64,000 bases of DNA from Henricia sp. BOLD:AAB3569 (GCA_037783545.1 JBBELK010000068.1:620001-684000); one strand, 5' to 3'; counted from the first letter of the stretch, positions 24,701 to 39,700 are shown. The notes: generated by a model not told the origin, from the letters alone. Translations and numbers: made by a program.

Positions 24701-27700
24701 GACAAGTCAGTGCTAAGCTTTGGTGCTTTCTTTCTGTCCTCCGAAATTGGTGCTGGTATCTTCCATGTTTTGGTTTTTGGGTCGATACTTGACTTGCCAG
24801 CAGCGACTTGAGTTACGTCAATTCCTGGTTCTTTATCCATTGGCTCCAGGCAGTATCCTGGTGTTGTGGTGACGAGCGGAACAGAAGTCGTAACTTCAGT
24901 CAGCTCTTCACCGGCAGGTGTTGTCACAGTGGTAGTTTTCACTTCCTCAGTTGTGGTGACCGCACCAGTTGTAGTTTCAGTAACAGTGGAAACCACGTTT
25001 GTTGTTTGAGTTGCTGCAAGCAGAGAAAGAGAATTTCATTTTAATACTGGTGAAGTCGATGGCACTTGAGAACCAAACAAGTATTAACATCAATGGTAAG
25101 GGGTGAAGTTCTTAGTACTTGGCACACGAGCATGACTTACCTGGACTTGTGGCCTTTGCTGGCAATGTTGCTTTGACCGTTGTTGTCTCTTCAGTTGTCG
25201 TACCAGATGGTGAAGTGACAACATTTATTGTGGTCACCTTCACTTTAGTGGGAGTGGTTCCAGGCTGGTCTGTTACGGGTACTCCCGTGGAAAGCTCTAT
25301 AGCACAAACAAAATTGATCACATTCAGTGAAATCACTACAAAACATTTAAAAAATGATTTACTCATATGCAACTGTGGCTCGCTTCTCTCTTGTACCAAA
25401 AAAAGCATTAAAATCGACTGACCTTTGATACAGCCCAAAATTTCCACTCTCAGGTTCGTCGTGTTGGTCCCCGTAACTGCCACAACTTCCAGAAGGACGC
25501 CAGTCACATAATCCAATAAAGGAATGTTAGGCAAGAGATAGGTCTCCGGTGATTGAGGCTTCAGAGTCAAAGTCACAACCTGCAATGAACATAGAAGCTT
25601 TTTCACATTAGTACACAGCCCGACAGCAAGTGATGACTATATTTTTTAAATGATTTAGATAAATGAGCAGCAAGAATGATGAAAAGTATTCCAAACGTAC
25701 CGTTTTGCCTGTTTCTTGATTTGGAATTTCAGTAAAGCCGCTGTCTTCCGGGCCCTTGTAAGACACGATCAAGCTGACTACCACTGGCTCAACTGGCTCG
25801 ACACCCCGTTCGTCGGCCACGATGGTCAGCCTTATGCCTTTTACAACGGATGGTTTGGACAAGTCAGTGCTAAGCTTTGGTGCTTTCTTTCTGTCCTCCG
25901 AAATTGGTGCTGGTATCTTCCATGTTTTGGTTTTTGGGTCGATACTTGACTTGCCAGCAGCGACTTGAGTTACGTCAATTCCTGGTTCTTTATCCAGTGG
26001 CTCCAGGCAGTATCCTGGTGTTGTGGTGACGAGCGGAACAGAAGTGGTAACTTCAGTCAGCTCTTCACCGGCAGATGTTGTCACAGTGGTAGTTTTCACT
26101 TCCTCAGTTGTGGTGACCGCACCAGTTGTAGTTTCAGTAACAGTGGAAACCACGTTTGTTGTTTGAGTTGCTGCAAGCAGAGAAAGAGAATTTCATTTTA
26201 ATAGTGGTGAAGTCGATGGCACTTGAGAACCAAACAAGTATTAACATCAATGGTAAGGGGTGAAGTTCTTAGTACTTGGCACACGAGCATGACTTACCTG
26301 GACTTGTGGCCTTTGCTGGCAATGTTGCTTTGACCGTTGTTGTCTCCTCAGTTGTCGTACCAGATGGTGAAGTGACAACATTTATTGTGGTAACCTTCAC
26401 TTTAGTGGAAACGGTTCCAGGCTGGTCTCTTACGGGTACTCCCGTGGAAAGCACTATAGCACAAACAAAATTGATCACATTCAGTGAAATCACTACAAAA
26501 CATTTTTAAAATGATTTACTCATATGCAACTGTGGCTCGCTTCTCTCTTGTACCAAAAAAAGCATTAAAATCGACTGACCTTTGATACAGCCCAAAATTT
26601 CCACTCTCAGGTTCGTCGTGTTGGTCCCCGTAACTGCCACAACTTCCAGAAGGACGCCAGTCACATCATCCAATAAAGGAATGTTAGGCAAGAGATAGGT
26701 CTCCGGTGATTGAGGCTTCAGAGTCAAAGTCACAACCTGCAATGAACATAGAAGCTTTTTCACATTAGTACACAGCCCGACAGCAAGTGATGACTATATT
26801 TTCTAAAGGATTTAGATAAATGAGCAGCAAGAATGATGAAAAGTATTCCAAACGTACCGTTTTGCCTGTTTCTTGATCTGGAATTTCAGTGAAGCCGCTG
26901 TCTTCCGGGCCCTTGTAAGACACGATCAAGCTGACTACCACTGGCTCAACTGGCTCGACACCCCATTCGTCGGCTACGATGGTCAGCCTTATGCCTTTTA
27001 CAACGGATGGTTTGGACAAGTCAGTGCTAAGCTTTGGTGCTTTCTTTCTGTCCTCCGAAATTGGTGCTGGTATCTTCCATGTTTTGGTTTTTGGGTCGAT
27101 ACTTGACTTGCCAGCAGCGACTTGAGTTACGTCAATTCCTGGTTCTTTATCCATTGGCTCCAGGCAGTATCCTGGTGTTGTGGTGACGAGCGGAACAGAA
27201 GTCGTAACTTCAGTCAGCTCTTCACCGGCAGGTGTTGTCACAGTGGTAGTTTTCACTTCCTCAGTTGTGGTGACCGCACCAGTTGTAGTTTCAGTAACAG
27301 TGGAAACCACGTTTGTTGTTTGAGTTGCTGCAAGCAGAGAAAGAGAATTTCATTTTAATACTGGTGAAGTCGATGGCACTTGAGAACCAAACAAGTATTA
27401 ACATCAATGGTAAGGGGTGAAGTTCTTAGTACTTGGCACACGAGCATGACTTACCTGGACTTGTGGCCTTTGCTGGCAATGTTGCTTTGACCGTTGTTGT
27501 CTCTTCAGTTGTCGTACCAGATGGTGAAGTGACAACATTTATTGTGGTCACCTTCACTTTAGTGGGAGTGGTTCCAGGCTGGTCTGTTACGGGTACTCCC
27601 GTGGAAAGCTCTATAGCACAAACAAAATTGATCACATTCAGTGAAATCACTACAAAACATTTAAAAAATGATTTACTCATATGCAACTGTGGCTCGCTTC

Positions 27701-30700
27701 TCTCTTGTACCAAAAAAAGCATTAAAATCGACTGACCTTTGATACAGCCCAAAATTTCCACTCTCAGGTTCGTCGTGTTGGTCCCCGTAACTGCCACAAC
27801 TTCCAGAAGGACGCCAGTCACATCATCCAATAAAGGAATGTTAGGCAAGAGATAGGTCTCCGGTGATTGAGGCTTCAGAGTCAAAGTCACAACCTGCAAT
27901 GAACATAGAAGCTTTTTCACATTAGTACACAGCCCGACAGCAAGTGATGACTATATTTTCTAAATGATTTAGATAAATGAGCAGCAAGAATGATGAAAAG
28001 TATTCCAAACGTACCGTTTTGCCTGTTTCTTGATTTGGAATTTCAGTAAAGCCGCTGTCTTCCGGGCCCTTGTAAGACACGATCAAGCTGACTACCACTG
28101 GCTCAACTGGCTCGACACCCCGTTCGTCGGCCACGATGGTCAGCCTTATGCCTTTTACAACGGATGGTTTGGACAAGTCAGTGCTAAGCTTTGGTGCTTT
28201 CTTTCTGTCCTCCGAAATTGGTGCTGGTATCTTCCATGTTTTGGTTTTTGGGTCGATACTTGACTTGCCAGCAGCGACTTGAGTTACGTCAATTCCTGGT
28301 TCTTTATCCAGTGGCTCCAGGCAGTATCCTGGTGTTGTGGTGACGAGCGGAACAGAAGTGGTAACTTCAGTCAGCTCTTCACCGGCAGATGTTGTCACAG
28401 TGGTAGTTTTCACTTCCTCAGTTGTGGTGACCGCACCAGTTGTAGTTTCAGTAACAGTGGAAACCACGTTTGTTGTTTGAGTTGCTGAAAGTAGAGAAAG
28501 ACAATTTCATTTTAATACTGGTGAAGTCGATGGTACTTAAGAGCCAAAAAGAATATATGAATGGTAAAGGGGGAAGTTCATAGTAGCACATGAGCATGAC
28601 TCACCTGGACTGGTGGCCTTTGCTGGCAATGTTGCTTTGACTGTTGTCGTCTCTTCAGTTGTCGTACCAGATGGTGAAGTGACAACATTTATTGTGGTAA
28701 CCTTCACTTTAGTGGGAGTGGTTCCAGGCTGGTCTCTTACGGGTACTCCCGTGGAAAGCACTATAGCACAAACAAAATTGATCACATTCAGTGAAATCAC
28801 TACAAAACATTTTAAAAATGATTTACTCATATGCAACTGTGGCTCGCTTCTCTCTTGTACCAAAAAAAGCATTAAAATCGACTGACCTTTGATACAGCCC
28901 AAAATTTCCACTCTCAGGTTCGTCGTGTTGGTCCCCGTAACTGCCACAACTTCCAGAAGGACGCCAGTCACATCATCCAATAAAGGAATGTTAGGCAAGA
29001 GATAGGTCTCCGGTGATTGAGGCTTCAGAGTCAAAGTCACAACCTGCAATGAACATAGAAGCTTTTTCACATTAGTACACAGCCCGACAGCAAGTGATGA
29101 CTATATTTTCTAAATGATTTAGATAAATGAGCAGCAAGAATGATGAAAAGTATTCCAAACGTACCGTTTTGCCTGTTTCTTGATCTGGAATTTCAGTGAA
29201 GCCGCTGTCTTCCGGGCCCTTGTAAGACACGATCAAGCTGACTACCACTGGCTCAACTGGCTCGACACCCCGTTCGTCGGCCACGATGGTCAGCCTTATG
29301 CCTTTTACAACGGATGGTTTTGACAAATCAGTGCTAAGCTTTGGTGCTTTCTTTCTGTCCTCCGAAATTGGTGCTGGTATCTTCCATGTTTTGGTTTTTG
29401 GGTCGATACTTGACTTGCCAGCAGCGACTTGAGTTACGTCAATTCCTGGTTCTTTATCCATTGGCTCCAGGCAGTATCCTGGTGTTCTGGTGACGAGCGG
29501 AACAGAAGTCGTAACTTCAGTCAGCTCTTCACCGGCAGGTGTTGTCACAGTGGTAGTTTTCACTTCCTCAGTTGTGGTGACCGCACCAGTTGTAGTTTCA
29601 GTAACAGTGGAAACCACGTTTGTTGTTTGAGTTGCTGCAAGCAGAGAAAGAGAATTTCATTTTAATACTGGTGAAGTCGATGGCACTTGAGAACCAAACA
29701 AGTATTAACATCAATGGTAAGGGGCGAAGTTCTTAGTACTTAGCACACGAGCATGACTTACCTGGACTTGTGGCCTTTGCTGGCAATGTTGCTTTGACCG
29801 TTGTTGTCTCTTCAGTTGTCGTACCAGATGGTGAAGTGACAACATTTATTGTGGTAACCTTCACTTTAGAGGGAACGGTTCCAGGCTGGTCTCTTACGGG
29901 TACTCCCGTGGAAAGCACTATAGCACAAACAAAATTGATCACATTCAGTGAAATCACTACAAAACATTTTAAAAATGATTTACTCATATGCAACTGTGGC
30001 TCGCTTCTCTCTTGTACCAAAAAAAGCATTAAAATCGACTGACCTTTGATACAGCCCAAAATTTCCACTCTCAGGTTCGTCGTGTTGGTCCCCGTAACTG
30101 CCACAACTTCCAGAAGGACACCAGTCACATCATCCAATAAAGGAATGTTAGGCAAGAGATAGGTCTCCGGTGATTGCGGCTTCAGAGTCAAAGTCACAAC
30201 CTGCAATGAACATAGAAGCTTTTTCACATTAGTACACAGCCCGACAGCAAGTGATGACTATATTTTCTAAAGGATTTAGATAAATGAGCAGCAAGAATGA
30301 TGAAGAGTATTCCAAACGTACCGTTTTGCCTGTTTCTTGATCTGGAATTTCAGTGAAGCCGCTGTCTTCCGGGCCCTTGTAAGACACGATAAAGCTGACT
30401 ACCACTGGCTCAACTGGCTCGACACCCCGTTCGTCGGCCACGATGGTCAGCCTTATGCCTTTTACAACTGATGGTTTGGACAAGTCAGTGCTAAGCTTTG
30501 GTGCTTTCTTTCTGTCCTCCGAAATTGGTGCTGGTATCTTCCATGTTTTGGTTTTTGGGTCGATACTTGACTTGCCAGCAGAGACTTGAGTTACGTCAAT
30601 TCCTGGTTCTTTATCCATTGGCTCCAGGCAGTATCCTGGTGTTGTGGTGACGAGCGGAACAGAAGTCGTAACTTCAGTCAGCTCTTCACCGGCAGGTGTT

Positions 30701-33700
30701 GTCACAGTGGTAGTTTTCACTTCCTCAGTTGTGGTGACCGCACCAGTTGTAGTTTCAGTAACAGTGGAAACCACGTTTGTTGTTTGAGTTGCTGCAAGCA
30801 GAAAAAGAGAATTTCATTTTAATACTGGTGAAGTCGATGGCACTTGAGAACCAAACAAGTATTAACATCAATGGTAAGGGGTGAAGTTCTTAGTACTTGG
30901 CACACGAGCATGACTTACCTGGACTTGTGGCCTTTGCTGGCAATGTTGCTTTGACCGTTGTTGTCTCTTCAGTTGTCGTACCAGATGGTGAAGTGACAAC
31001 ATTTATTGTGGTAACCTTCACTTTAGTGGGAGTGGTTCCAGGCTGGTCTCTTACGGGTACTCCCGTGGAAAGCACTATAGCACAAACAAAATTGATCACA
31101 TTCAGTGAAATCACTACAAAACATTTTAAAAATGATTTACTCATATGCAACTGTGGCTCGCTTCTCTCTTGTACCAAAAAAAGCATTAAAATCGACTGAC
31201 CTTTGATACAGCCCAAAATTTCCACTCTCAGGTTCGTCGTGTTGGTCCCCGTAACTGCCACAACTTCCAGAAGGACGCCAGTCACATCATCCAATAAAGG
31301 AATGTTAGGCAAGAGATAGGTCTCCGGTGATTGAGGCTTCAGAGTCAAAGTCACAACCTGCAATGAACATAGAAGCTTTTTCACATTAGTACACAGCCCG
31401 ACAGCAAGTGATGACTATATTTTCTAAAGGATTTAGATAAATGAGCAGCAAGAATGATGAAAAGTATTCCAAACGTACCGTTTTGCCTGTTTCTTGATCT
31501 GGAATTTCAGTGAAGCCGCTGTCTTCCGGGCCCTTGTAAGACACGATCAAGCTGACTACCACTGGCTCAACTGGCTCGACACCCCATTCGTCGGCTACGA
31601 TGGTCAGCCTTATGCCTTTTACAACGGATGGTTTGGACAAGTCAGTGCTAAGCTTTGGTGCTTTCTTTCTGTCCTCCGAAATTGGTGCTGGTATCTTCCA
31701 TGTTTTGGTTTTTGGGTCGATACTTGACTTGCCAGCAGCGACTTGAGTTACGTCAATTCCTGGTTCTTTATCCATTGGCTCCAGGCAGTATCCTGGTGTT
31801 GTGGTGACGAGCGGAACAGAAGTCGTAACTTCAGTCAGCTCTTCACCGGCAGGTGTTGTCACAGTGGTAGTTTTCACTTCCTCAGTTGTGGTGACCGCAC
31901 CAGTTGTAGTTTCAGTAACAGTGGAAACCACGTTTGTTGTTTGAGTTGCTGCAAGCAGAGAAAGAGAATTTCATTTTAATACTGGTGAAGTCGATGGCAC
32001 TTGAGAACCAAACAAGTATTAACATCAATGGTAAGGGGTGAAGTTCTTAGTACTTGGCACACGAGCATGACTTACCTGGACTTGTGGCCTTTGCTGGCAA
32101 TGTTGCTTTGACCGTTGTTGTCTCTTCAGTTGTCGTACCAGATGGTGAAGTGACAACATTTATTGTGGTCACCTTCACTTTAGTGGGAGTGGTTCCAGGC
32201 TGGTCTGTTACGGGTACTCCCGTGGAAAGCTCTATAGCACAAACAAAATTGATCACATTCAGTGAAATCACTACAAAACATTTAAAAAATGATTTACTCA
32301 TATGCAACTGTGGCTCGCTTCTCTCTTGTACCAAAAAAAGCATTAAAATCGACTGACCTTTGATACAGCCCAAAATTTCCACTCTCAGGTTCGTCGTGTT
32401 GGTCCCCGTAACTGCCACAACTTCCAGAAGGACGCCAGTCACATCATCCAATAAAGGAATGTTAGGCAAGAGATAGGTCTCCGGTGATTGAGGCTTCAGA
32501 GTCAAAGTCACAACCTGCAATGAACATAGAAGCTTTTTCACATTAGTACACAGCCCGACAGCAAGTGATTACTATATTTTCTAAAGGATTTAGATAAATG
32601 AGCAGCAAGAATGATGAAAAGTATTCCAAACGTACCGTTTTGCCTGTTTCTTGATCTGGAATTTCAGTGAAGCCGCCGTCTTCCGGGCCCTTGTAAGACA
32701 CGATCAAGCTGACTACCACTGGCTCAACTGGCTCGACACCCTGTTCGTCGGCCACGATGGTCAGCCTTATGCCTTTTACAACGGATGGTTTGGACAAATC
32801 AGTGCTAAGCTTTGGTGCTTTCTTTCTGTCCTCCGAAATTGGTGCTGGTATCTTCCATGTTTTGGTTTTTGGGTCGATACTTGACTTGCCAGCAGCGACT
32901 TGAGTTACGTCAATTCCTGGTTCTTTATCCATTGGCTCCAGGCAGTATCCTGGTGTTGTGGTGACGAGCGGAACAGAAGTCGTAACTTCAGTCAGCTCTT
33001 CACCGGCAGGTGTTGTCACAGTGGTAGTTTTCACTTCCTCAGTTGTGGTGACCGCACCAGTTGTAGTTTCAGTAACAGTGGAAACCACGTTTGTTGTTTG
33101 AGTTGCTGCAAGCAGAGAAAGAAAATTTCATTTTAATAGTGGTGAAGTCGATGGCACTTGAGAACCAAACAAGTATTAACATCAATGGTAAGGGGTGAAG
33201 TTCTTAGTACTTGGCACACGAGCATGACTTACCTGGACTTGTGGCCTTTGCTGGCAATGTTGCTTTGACCGTTGTTGTCTCCTCAGTTGTCGTACCAGAT
33301 GGTGAAGTGACAACATTTATTGTGGTAACCTTCACTTTAGTGGAAACGGTTCCAGGCTGGTCTCTTACGGGTACTCCCGTGGAAAGCACTATAGCACAAA
33401 CAAAATTGATCACATTCAGTGAAATCACTACAAAACATTTTAAAAATGATTTACTCATATGCAACTGTGGCTCGCTTCTCTCTTGTACCAAAAAAAGCAT
33501 TAAAATCGACTGACCTTTGATACAGCCCAAAATTTCCACTCTCAGGTTCGTCGTGTTGGTCCCCGTAACTGCCACAACTTCCAGAAGGACGCCAGTCACA
33601 TCATCCAATAAAGGAATGTTAGGCAAGAGATAGGTCTCCGGTGATTGAGGCTTCAGAGTCAAAGTCACAACCTGCAATGAACATAGAAGCTTTTTCACAT

Positions 33701-36700
33701 TAGTACACAGCCCGACAGCAAGTGATGACTATATTTTTTAAATGATTTAGATAAATGAGCAGCAAGAATGATGAAAAGTATTCCAAACGTACCGTTTTGC
33801 CTGTTTCTTGATTTGGAATTTCAGTAAAGCCGCTGTCTTCCGGGCCCTTGTAAGACACGATCAAGCTGACTACCACTGGCTCAACTGGCTCGACACCCCG
33901 TTCGTCGGCCACGATGGTCAGCCTTATGCCTTTTACAACGGATGGTTTGGACAAGTCAGTGCTAAGCTTTGGTGCTTTCTTTCTGTCCTCCGAAATTGGT
34001 GCTGGTATCTTCCATGTTTTGGTTTTTGGGTCGATACTTGACTTGCCAGCAGCGACTTGAGTTACGTCAATTCCTGGTTCTTTATCCAGTGGCTCCAGGC
34101 AGTATCCTGGTGTTGTGGTGACGAGCGGAACAGAAGTGGTAACTTCAGTCAGCTCTTCACCGGCAGATGTTGTCACAGTGGTAGTTTTCACTTCCTCAGT
34201 TGTGGTGACCGCACCAGTTGTAGTTTCAGTAACAGTGGAAACCACGTTTGTTGTTTGAGTTGCTGCAAGCAGAGAAAGAGAATTTCATTTTAATAGTGGT
34301 GAAGTCGATGGCACTTGAGAACCAAACAAGTATTAACATCAATGGTAAGGGGTGAAGTTCTTAGTACTTGGCACACGAGCATGACTTACCTGGACTTGTG
34401 GCCTTTGCTGGCAATGTTGCTTTGACCGTTGTTGTCTCCTCAGTTGTCGTACCAGATGGTGAAGTGACAACATTTATTGTGGTAACCTTCACTTTAGTGG
34501 AAACGGTTCCAGGCTGGTCTCTTACGGGTACTCCCGTGGAAAGCACTATAGCACAAACAAAATTGATCACATTCAGTGAAATCACTACAAAACATTTTTA
34601 AAATGATTTACTCATATGCAACTGTGGCTCGCTTCTCTCTTGTACCAAAAAAAGCATTAAAATCGACTGACCTTTGATACATCCCAAAATTTCCACTCTC
34701 AGGTTCGTCGTGTTGGTCCCCGTAACTGCCACAACTTCCAGAAGGACGCCAGTCACATCATCCAATAAAGGAATGTTAGGCAAGAGATAGGTCTCCGGTG
34801 ATTGAGGCTTCAGAGTCAAAGTCACAACCTGCAATGAACATAGAAGCTTTTTCACATTAGTACACAGCCCGACAGCAAGTGATGACTATATTTTCTAAAG
34901 GATTTAGATAAATGAGCAGCAAGAATGATGAAAAGTATTCCAAACGTACCGTTTTGCCTGTTTCTTGATCTGGAATTTCAGTGAAGCCGCTGTCTTCCGG
35001 GCCCTTGTAAGACACGATCAAGCTGACTACCACTGGCTCAACTGGCTCGACACCCCATTCGTCGGCTACGATGGTCAGCCTTATGCCTTTTACAACGGAT
35101 GGTTTGGACAAGTCAGTGCTAAGCTTTGGTGCTTTCTTTCTGTCCTCCGAAATTGGTGCTGGTATCTTCCATGTTTTGGTTTTTGGGTCGATACTTGACT
35201 TGCCAGCAGCGACTTGAGTTACGTCAATTCCTGGTTCTTTATCCATTGGCTCCAGGCAGTATCCTGGTGTTGTGGTGACGAGCGGAACAGAAGTCGTAAC
35301 TTCAGTCAGCTCTTCACCGGCAGGTGTTGTCACAGTGGTAGTTTTCACTTCCTCAGTTGTGGTGACCGCACCAGTTGTAGTTTCAGTAACAGTGGAAACC
35401 ACGTTTGTTGTTTGAGTTGCTGCAAGCAGAGAAAGAGAATTTCATTTTAATACTGGTGAAGTCGATGGCACTTGAGAACCAAACAAGTATTAACATCAAT
35501 GGTAAGGGGTGAAGTTCTTAGTACTTGGCACACGAGCATGACTTACCTGGACTTGTGGCCTTTGCTGGCAATGTTGCTTTGACCGTTGTTGTCTCCTCAG
35601 TTGTCGTACCAGATGGTGAAGTGACAACATTTATTGTGGTAACCTTCACTTTAGTGGAAACGGTTCCAGGCTGGTCTCTTACGGGTACTCCCGTGGAAAG
35701 CACTATAGCACAAACAAAATTGATCACATTCAGTGAAATCACTACAAAACATTTTAAAAATGATTTACTCATATGCAACTGTGGCTCGCTTCTCTCTTGT
35801 ACCAAAAAAAGCATTAAAATCGACTGACCTTTGATACAGCCCAAAATTTCCACTCTCAGGTTCGTCGTGTTGGTCCCCGTAACTGCCACAACTTCCAGAA
35901 GGACGCCAGTCACATCATCCAATAAAGGAATGTTAGGCAAGAGATAGGTCTCCGGTGATTGAGGCTTCAGAGTCAAAGTCACAACCTGCAATGAACATAG
36001 AAGCTTTTTCACATTAGTACACAGCCCGACAGCAAGTGATGACTATATTTTTTAAATGATTTAGATAAATGAGCAGCAAGAATGATGAAAAGTATTCCAA
36101 ACGTACCGTTTTGCCTGTTTCTTGATTTGGAATTTCAGTAAAGCCGCTGTCTTCCGGGCCCTTGTAAGACACGATCAAGCTGACTACCACTGGCTCAACT
36201 GGCTCGACACCCCGTTCGTCGGCCACGATGGTCAGCCTTATGCCTTTTACAACGGATGGTTTGGACAAGTCAGTGCTAAGCTTTGGTGCTTTCTTTCTGT
36301 CCTCCGAAATTGGTGCTGGTATCTTCCATGTTTTGGTTTTTGGGTCGATACTTGACTTGCCAGCAGCGACTTGAGTTACGTCAATTCCTGGTTCTTTATC
36401 CAGTGGCTCCAGGCAGTATCCTGGTGTTGTGGTGACGAGCGGAACAGAAGTGGTAACTTCAGTCAGCTCTTCACCGGCAGATGTTGTCACAGTGGTAGTT
36501 TTCACTTCCTCAGTTGTGGTGACCGCACCAGTTGTAGTTTCAGTAACAGTGGAAACCACGTTTGTTGTTTGAGTTGCTGCAAGCAGAGAAAGAGAATTTC
36601 ATTTTAATAGTGGTGAAGTCGATGGCACTTGAGAACCAAACAAGTATTAACATCAATGGTAAGGGGTGAAGTTCTTAGTACTTGGCACACGAGCATGACT

Positions 36701-39700
36701 TACCTGGACTTGTGGCCTTTGCTGGCAATGTTGCTTTGACCGTTGTTGTCTCCTCAGTTGTCGTACCAGATGGTGAAGTGACAACATTTATTGTGGTAAC
36801 CTTCACTTTAGTGGAAACGGTTCCAGGCTGGTCTCTTACGGGTACTCCCGTGGAAAGCACTATAGCACAAACAAAATTGATCACATTCAGTGAAATCACT
36901 ACAAAACATTTTTAAAATGATTTACTCATATGCAACTGTGGCTCGCTTCTCTCTTGTACCAAAAAAAGCATTAAAATCGACTGACCTTTGATACATCCCA
37001 AAATTTCCACTCTCAGGTTCGTCGTGTTGGTCCCCGTAACTGCCACAACTTCCAGAAGGACGCCAGTCACATCATCCAATAAAGGAATGTTAGGCAAGAG
37101 ATAGGTCTCCGGTGATTGAGGCTTCAGAGTCAAAGTCACAACCTGCAATGAACATAGAAGCTTTTTCACATTAGTACACAGCCCGACAGCAAGTGATGAC
37201 TATATTTTCTAAAGGATTTAGATAAATGAGCAGCAAGAATGATGAAAAGTATTCCAAACGTACCGTTTTGCCTGTTTCTTGATCTGGAATTTCAGTGAAG
37301 CCGCTGTCTTCCGGGCCCTTGTAAGACACGATCAAGCTGACTACCACTGGCTCAACTGGCTCGACACCCCATTCGTCGGCTACGATGGTCAGCCTTATGC
37401 CTTTTACAACGGATGGTTTGGACAAGTCAGTGCTAAGCTTTGGTGCTTTCTTTCTGTCCTCCGAAATTGGTGCTGGTATCTTCCATGTTTTGGTTTTTGG
37501 GTCGATACTTGACTTGCCAGCAGCGACTTGAGTTACGTCAATTCCTGGTTCTTTATCCATTGGCTCCAGGCAGTATCCTGGTGTTGTGGTGACGAGCGGA
37601 ACAGAAGTCGTAACTTCAGTCAGCTCTTCACCGGCAGGTGTTGTCACAGTGGTAGTTTTCACTTCCTCAGTTGTGGTGACCGCACCAGTTGTAGTTTCAG
37701 TAACAGTGGAAACCACGTTTGTTGTTTGAGTTGCTGCAAGCAGAGAAAGAGAATTTAATTTTAATACTGGTGAAGTCGATGGCACTTGAGAACCAAACAA
37801 GTATTAACATCAATGGTAAGGGGTGAAGTTCTTAGTACTTGGCACACGAGCATGACTTACCTGGACTTGTGGCCTTTGCTGGCAATGTTGCTTTGACCGT
37901 TGTTGTCTCTTCAGTTGTCGTACCAGATGGTGAAGTGACAACATTTATTGTGGTCACCTTCACTTTAGTGGGAGTGGTTCCAGGCTGGTCTGTTACGGGT
38001 ACTCCCGTGGAAAGCTCTATAGCACAAACAAAATTGATCACATTCAGTGAAATCACTACAAAACATTTAAAAAATGATTTACTCATATGCAACTGTGGCT
38101 CGCTTCTCTCTTGTACCAAAAAAAGCATTAAAATCGACTGACCTTTGATACAGCCCAAAATTTCCACTCTCAGGTTCGTCGTGTTGGTCCCCGTAACTGC
38201 CACAACTTCCAGAAGGACGCCAGTCACATCATCCAATAAAGGAATGTTAGGCAAGAGATAGGTCTCCGGTGATTGAGGCTTCAGAGTCAAAGTCACAACC
38301 TGCAATGAACATAGAAGCTTTTTCACATTAGTACACAGCCCGACAGCAAGTGATGACTATATTTTCTAAAGGATTTAGATAAATGAGCAGCAAGAATGAT
38401 GAAAAGTATTCCAAACGTACCGTTTTGCCTGTTTCTTGATCTGGAATTTCAGTGAAGCCGCTGTCTTCCGGGCCCTTGTAAGACACGATCAAGCTGACTA
38501 CCACTGGCTCAACTGGCTCGACACCCCATTCGTCGGCTACGATGGTCAGCCTTATGCCTTTTACAACGGATGGTTTGGACAAGTCAGTGCTAAGCTTTGG
38601 TGCTTTCTTTCTGTCCTCCGAAATTGGTGCTGGTATCTTCCATGTTTTGGTTTTTGGGTCGATACTTGACTTGCCAGCAGCGACTTGAGTTACGTCAATT
38701 CCTGGTTCTTTATCCATTGGCTCCAGGCAGTATCCTGGTGTTGTGGTGACGAGCGGAACAGAAGTCGTAACTTCAGTCAGCTCTTCACCGGCAGGTGTTG
38801 TCACAGTGGTAGTTTTCACTTCCTCAGTTGTGGTGACCGCACCAGTTGTAGTTTCAGTAACAGTGGAAACCACGTTTGTTGTTTGAGTTGCTGCAAGCAG
38901 AGAAAGAGAATTTCATTTTAATACTGGTGAAGTCGATGGCACTTGAGAACCAAACAAGTATTAACATCAATGGTAAGGGGTGAAGTTCTTAGTACTTGGC
39001 ACACGAGCATGACTTACCTGGACTTGTGGCCTTTGCTGGCAATGTTGCTTTGACCGTTGTTGTCTCTTCAGTTGTCGTACCAGATGGTGAAGTGACAACA
39101 TTTATTGTGGTCACCTTCACTTTAGTGGGAGTGGTTCCAGGCTGGTCTGTTACGGGTACTCCCGTGGAAAGCTCTATAGCACAAACAAAATTGATCACAT
39201 TCAGTGAAATCACTACAAAACATTTAAAAAATGATTTACTCATATGCAACTGTGGCTCGCTTCTCTCTTGTACCAAAAAAAGCATTAAAATCGACTGACC
39301 TTTGATACAGCCCAAAATTTCCACTCTCAGGTTCGTCGTGTTGGTCCCCGTAACTGCCACAACTTCCAGAAGGACGCCAGTCACATCATCCAATAAAGGA
39401 ATGTTAGGCAAGAGATAGGTCTCCGGTGATTGAGGCTTCAGAGTCAAAGTCACAACCTGCAATGAACATAGAAGCTTTTTCACATTAGTACACAGCCCGA
39501 CAGCAAATGATTACTATATTTTCTAAAGGATTTAGATAAATGAGCAGCAAGAATGATGAAAAGTATTCCAAACGTACCGTTTTGCCTGTTTCTTGATCTG
39601 GAATTTCAGTGAAGCCGCCGTCTTCCGGGCCCTTGTAAGACACGATCAAGCTGACTACCACTGGCTCAACTGGCTCGACACCCTGTTCGTCGGCCACGAT

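Larger units (their letters stand above)
20522..27327. repeat. Higher-order block, copy 1 (units 18-23)
   Basis: The order of subtypes (E/W, E/Q, VS/R+SLN, VS/W, E/R+SLN with D-Y-V, VS/W) and rare markers recur at 37861-44675, 17.34 kb away. Shared rare markers are GCAAATGATTAC (units 19 and 34), L-L-D-Y-V (22 and 37), and GGA plus the TAA intron (21 and 36). Confidence 0.75.
29165..34262. repeat. Higher-order block, copy 2 (unit 25 exon A to unit 29, interrupted by unit 26)
   Basis: Same subtype order as units 12-15, except that one F-type unit (26) lies between the counterparts of units 12 and 13. Confidence 0.65.
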
